17,051 nucleotides of DNA. It comes from Treponema_I sp045631425. Lineage in GTDB: Bacteria; Spirochaetota; Spirochaetia; Treponematales; Treponemataceae. Below are positions 13,434 to 17,051 of the stretch, one piece after another. Below the pieces are notes generated by a model. That model was not told the origin of the DNA. It did no database searches and was given only the letters and a program-made list of their open reading frames with translations. Position numbers and translations under genes: made by a program. Position 1 is the first letter of the stretch. Every line of letters starts with the position of its first letter. Location of the stretch: positions 1 to 17,051 of the forward strand of contig JAZQUR010000012.1 of the NCBI GenBank assembly GCA_045631425.1. Reading direction: 5' to 3'.

Positions 13434-15862
13434 TGTGTAACTCCTTTTTGAAAATGTAGTATAAATTCTGTTCCTATTCCCAAGTCAGATCTTACCTCAA
13501 CACTACCAGAAAAATCATTTTCCATTATGGATTTTACATGATATAGACCCAATCCTCCACCATCGGTTGTAGAAAAGCGATAGTTAAATATTTCTGACAA
13601 TGATTTTGCAGGAATACCGTTTCCATCATCTCTAAATATAAAATCAATATTCTTGGGATTTTCTATCCAATCAATATAAATATTTTTTGTCTCAAACTTG
13701 TCGGAATTCGATAATAGATTATCAATGATAATAATAATTTTTATTGCTTCAAATTTTGTTTGCCATTCAATCCTTGTTTTCGGAACATGAAAAGTGATAT
13801 TACTGTAATTAGCAGTACAACAATTTCTTAAATATTCATTTGTAAATTCAACAAAATCCTTAGTTATTTTATTTGCTTTTACATCATAATTTACTTTGCT
13901 GACTAACCCAGAGATTGTTTCAATTTGCTGGTTCAGTAAAAACACACGATTTAAGCTTTCAATCAAAGAATCTTTATCATTAGTTTTCAAGTATTCCATT
14001 GCATTTTCAATTGCAAGTCGAATTTTTTTTGAAGTATGAGTAATAGTGTGTTGAAGAGAAGTAAGCTGCTTAATGTCTGAGTTTACATCAGAAGTCAAAA
14101 ACAGATTGTCTTTTTGAACCTGCTCAATTTTTTCACCAAGTTCTTTATTCTCTTTTTCAACTTTCTCTTGTTTTTCTTTTGCAATATTTGCTTCATAAAC
14201 AGCTTTACTTCTGGCTTCTTCAGCTTTCATTGCTTGAATCTTTGCATCTTCGGCTCTTTGTTCAGCATCTTCTTTTTGTTTTTGTAAATCTTCTATTTTT
14301 TGTTTAGCATCCTCAATTGAGGATAATAATTCACTATCTTTTGTTTTTAATGCAATTCTTTCTAAGTCCGTAATTACTTGAGGATTTGCTTCATCAAATA
14401 GTGTTGGTTCAGAAAAAATATTTGCCAAATCTTTATTGTAATAAAGAACTTCTATATCTTTATCATTTATAAGAGTTTTTACTAACTGTACAAAGTCAAT
14501 TTTGCTTCCAAGATTTGTTTTTATTAAATAATCTGTGGAATCAAACATTTGATCTTGTTTTAAGAGTTCTCTATTTCTATCAACATCCATCTTATCTTTA
14601 AAATATTGACGCTTTAAAAATCCCTCTCCCCAAAGAACACCACTAACATATCTTTCCAATCGACGATGGGTAACTTCAAATAATCTACGAAGTTGCAATG
14701 TTGTTTCTGATTCTATTAATCCTCCATCGCGACTAGAAACTTCTTTAAATTCATCAATATTATCAGTTTGTATATCAACACGACCAAATAAATCACGAGT
14801 ACCCAAGAAACGAGCATAACCTTGTTGAGCACGATAATCTAATTTCCAACTATCATCTCCAGGATTTCCAAAAGGTAGAATTCTAAATCCATTGCGAAAC
14901 AAAAATATAGAACCATATTGGACAGGTTGTACACCCATTTTCATAGAGAAAGAAGTTTTTGCAGCCTTATTAAGAAAATAGAGATTTATAGAAACAGATG
15001 ATAATTTATTAAAATCATTTTTTTCTCGAATTCTATAAATTTCTGTATCTCTATCAATAATTGTTGTTTCAATATACAGCTCATCAAGTGTAACATCAAT
15101 TCTTGTTGTTTTTATAGAAATAACTTGAGAAATACTATTTTTAATTACCCCATTAACAATGTCTTTGTCATATTTCTTTTCTAGTTTTGCTCTTTCATCT
15201 GCTTTTTTTTCATGTTCACAAATGATTTCAATAGAGAAATCTAAAGATTCAGAAAATGGATTAATAAGTTTTTCAAGAGATTGTTTTAACTCTAAAATTT
15301 TTTTTCGATCCCAATTTTCTCTTAAATTAGTTATCTCAAGAATTGTTCCCGTCTCTTTTTCTTCTGGAAAGAATACTGAATCTGAAATTATTTCATGGGG
15401 AATCTCAATATTTACAAACTCTTGCTTTTGATCTTTTTCAAATTCTTTCCAATCAATTATTAATTTTTGAGTTTTTTCATCTTTAAGACTTTTTGTAGTT
15501 AAAACAAGATTTTCTCCCAATCTATCACAAGAAAAACGACCTACACCTTTTGCACCAGCGTAGTGTCTATTTATATTATCACGGTACGATTGTTGTTTTT
15601 CTTCTTCAGAATCTTCAGTTCTATCTTTTTTTGCAGAATAAGCAAGGAATAACCACTTATTTTCTAAGTCATCAAAAGTCATTCCTTTCCCATTATCAGC
15701 AATAACAATTCTATTTTTTTCAAATGTAATTTCAACTTTTGTTGCAAAGGCATCATACGAGTTTTTTACTAACTCAAAAACTGCAATATTATCATTACGA
15801 ATAAGATCTTTTCCAACTAAATCTTTTAAGGCAGAACTAATTTTGAATTGTAATTTATCCAT
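13430..15862 (-). CDS. Double-GHKL ATPase: MORC/HSP90-like head, coiled coil, histidine-kinase-like tail
   Basis: 810 residues. The N-terminal GHKL ATPase has N-box ELVKNSYDA (30-38), G1 ADNGKGM (55-61) and G2 GAKGVGRFS (103-111), then an S5-like middle region with FRNGFRILPFG (322-332), as in MORC, MutL and HSP90 relatives. A coiled coil rich in Lys, Glu and Ala spans about 510-600. Next comes a DHp-like helix with QHTITH (His605, His609), then a second GHKL domain of histidine-kinase type: NLLSNSDKF (715-723), DDGNGIP (745-751), GGGLGL (768-773). The ATG lies inside the last codons of the upstream m5C gene, with GGAGG six bases before it. It probably senses a DNA or phage signal and passes it to the overlapping REC-HEPN gene. 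That role is inferred. Confidence 0.9.
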   Translation of the reverse strand: MDKLQFKISSALKDLVGKDLIRNDNIAVFELVKNSYDAFATKVEITFEKNRIVIADNGKGMTFDDLENKWLFLAYSAKKDRTEDSEEEKQQSYRDNINRHYAGAKGVGRFSCDRLGENLVLTTKSLKDEKTQKLIIDWKEFEKDQKQEFVNIEIPHEIISDSVFFPEEKETGTILEITNLRENWDRKKILELKQSLEKLINPFSESLDFSIEIICEHEKKADERAKLEKKYDKDIVNGVIKNSISQVISIKTTRIDVTLDELYIETTIIDRDTEIYRIREKNDFNKLSSVSINLYFLNKAAKTSFSMKMGVQPVQYGSIFLFRNGFRILPFGNPGDDSWKLDYRAQQGYARFLGTRDLFGRVDIQTDNIDEFKEVSSRDGGLIESETTLQLRRLFEVTHRRLERYVSGVLWGEGFLKRQYFKDKMDVDRNRELLKQDQMFDSTDYLIKTNLGSKIDFVQLVKTLINDKDIEVLYYNKDLANIFSEPTLFDEANPQVITDLERIALKTKDSELLSSIEDAKQKIEDLQKQKEDAEQRAEDAKIQAMKAEEARSKAVYEANIAKEKQEKVEKENKELGEKIEQVQKDNLFLTSDVNSDIKQLTSLQHTITHTSKKIRLAIENAMEYLKTNDKDSLIESLNRVFLLNQQIETISGLVSKVNYDVKANKITKDFVEFTNEYLRNCCTANYSNITFHVPKTRIEWQTKFEAIKIIIIIDNLLSNSDKFETKNIYIDWIENPKNIDFIFRDDGNGIPAKSLSEIFNYRFSTTDGGGLGLYHVKSIMENDFSGSVEVRSDLGIGTEFILHFQKGVTQ

Positions 15863-17042
15863 TCAACACCTCCATTAATGCAATTCCAATTTGTTCTGCA
15901 AACAAAGGCGGTACTGCATTACCAACTTGTGTATATCGAGGCACTTCCATTTTTCTTCGTTTACCACCAGATGTGTATTTTCCTTTAAATTCATACCAAT
16001 CTGGAAAACTTTGAATACGAGCATGTTCTCGAACTGTTAATATTCTTGGTTCTTCATAATGCACTAATTCATCTGGAATAGAAGTAATTGTAGGAGCTTG
16101 TCCGTTTGCATCAAGAACAGTAACACCTCTTCGTTTTAAATTTTCTACAATATTATCTTTTGGAGTAATTCTTTTTCCTCTAGGGGCATTATTTAATAAA
16201 TCATTATGAAGTTTTATTATTGTTTCTGAATGATTCACAAAACGATGGCTATCTACTGCAACGGTTTGATTCTCTACATTTTGACGCATAAGGTTTTGAT
16301 AGCCAGATTCAATTTGACCATATAAACCAGCTTGAAAATGTTTTGTGTCAGGAGATTGACAAGTTCCATGATTTTTCTGTAAATCACTTATAGCCTCATA
16401 GATTGTAGTTTTTGGATTTAATCCTTTTTGCTCACAAAAGTTTTTCTTATTTTGTTCCAATGCTGCAAAAACGTCAGAAGGATTATGATTCTTCATTGCA
16501 ACAAGAATAAATCTGCGTCTTTTTTGTGGGACACTGAATTCTGAAACATCTACAATTCTTGAATCAACTCTGTATCCCAATTCTGTTAATTTTTCAATTA
16601 CATAATTTGAATATTCTTTTATTGAGCCTTTATTTCCCTTAAACTTTACTGTAAAACCATGGACATTTTCAAAAATCAATGCTTTGGGTTGAACAATTTC
16701 AATAAATTTTATATAGGCTTTTACAAGTTTATTTCTTTGATCTTTTGTGTCTCTTTTACCTGCTAACGAAAACCCCTGACAAGGCGGTCCACCTGCAACT
16801 AAATCTATTTTTCCTTGAAGATTTCTTAAATTTTCAAATTGGTCTGTAAGGATTTTGTTTATGTCGTGATTTTTAATTTCCAGCCAACTAGGCCATTTAA
16901 AATGATTTGAATTAATTAGATTATATTTTAAGGTAGAGAATGCATCATTATTTTTTTCAATGGCAAAAAGACCTTCCCATCCTGCACTTTGTAAACCGAC
17001 AGAAAGCCCCCCACACCCCGCGAAGATATCTATATAATTCAA
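15855..17042 (-). CDS. C5-cytosine DNA methyltransferase, first gene of the ATPase operon
   Basis: 395 residues from the TTG at 17042. Motifs are canonical: IDIFAGCGGLSVG (4-16), GGPPCQGFS with catalytic Cys88, ENV (125-127), QKRRRF (173-178), target recognition about 180-330, RILTVREHARIQSFP and QVGNAVPP near the end. The true start is uncertain. GGA TTA GGT precedes the TTG in frame and stays open to the window edge, so an upstream ATG outside the window is possible; alternatively that GGA is a weak ribosome site for the TTG. The motif I position shows that at most a few residues are missing. Its last codons contain the GGAGG and ATG of the ATPase gene (8-base overlap), so translation is coupled. 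Target sequence unknown. Confidence 0.92.
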   Translation of the reverse strand: MNYIDIFAGCGGLSVGLQSAGWEGLFAIEKNNDAFSTLKYNLINSNHFKWPSWLEIKNHDINKILTDQFENLRNLQGKIDLVAGGPPCQGFSLAGKRDTKDQRNKLVKAYIKFIEIVQPKALIFENVHGFTVKFKGNKGSIKEYSNYVIEKLTELGYRVDSRIVDVSEFSVPQKRRRFILVAMKNHNPSDVFAALEQNKKNFCEQKGLNPKTTIYEAISDLQKNHGTCQSPDTKHFQAGLYGQIESGYQNLMRQNVENQTVAVDSHRFVNHSETIIKLHNDLLNNAPRGKRITPKDNIVENLKRRGVTVLDANGQAPTITSIPDELVHYEEPRILTVREHARIQSFPDWYEFKGKYTSGGKRRKMEVPRYTQVGNAVPPLFAEQIGIALMEVLNG

Positions 17043-17051
17043 ACCTAATCC

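Noticed and set aside
12513..17051. Known multi-gene systems such as DISARM, BREX or Detocs
   Set aside because: There is no helicase, phospholipase, PglX/PglZ or nucleoside phosphorylase gene; only single features are shared.
7668..17051. An insertion sequence, integrase or CRISPR array delivering the island
   Set aside because: I saw no transposase or integrase motifs, no regularly spaced repeats and no tRNA gene that could serve as an attachment site.

Overview
The window is AT-rich (roughly one third G+C by eye). It reads like the chromosome of a host-associated spirochaete, most probably a gut or rumen Treponema. That guess rests on remembered gene content: a DUF4469-type surface or DNA-binding protein tail, a fused aspartokinase-homoserine dehydrogenase, a YugP-type zinc peptidase and a lone Na+-pumping decarboxylase beta subunit. 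Good Shine-Dalgarno sites (GGAGG, GGGGGA, AAGGAG) and a TTGACT-17-TATATT promoter argue against Bacteroidota. The genus is an inference.

Left half (1-6659) is housekeeping: the tail of a DUF4469 protein, a bidirectional terminator, thrA and a zinc peptidase on the minus strand, a 430-base non-coding stretch packed with hairpins, then a HAD phosphatase, a small basic unknown protein and oadB on the plus strand. The thrA and oadB leaders both contain inverted repeats that could act on transcription or on the ribosome site.

Right half (about 6740-17051) is an accessory defence island. It opens with an XRE regulator under a dyad operator and a convergent unknown gene that looks 5'-truncated. Next is a type II restriction cassette with a classical controller: a leaderless 73-residue C protein behind a 35-bp C-box-like operator, followed by an endonuclease that I recognise as an MspI (CCGG) homologue with Asn117 replaced by Ser. 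Its 3' end overlaps, tail to tail, a minus-strand run HNH nuclease > m5C methyltransferase > beta-class (probably N4-cytosine) methyltransferase.

Upstream on the same minus strand is a tightly overlapping three-gene operon: a second m5C methyltransferase, an 810-residue ATPase with two GHKL domains (a MORC/HSP90-like one at the N-terminus and a histidine-kinase-like one at the C-terminus, joined by a long coiled coil and a His-bearing DHp-like helix), and a REC-domain protein whose C-terminal half carries an RNxxAH motif typical of HEPN ribonucleases. My reading is a methyltransferase coupled to a phosphorelay-like sensor and a predicted RNase effector, possibly with the HNH nuclease as a further arm. 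I know of no described system with exactly this composition, and it is the part of the window most worth testing.
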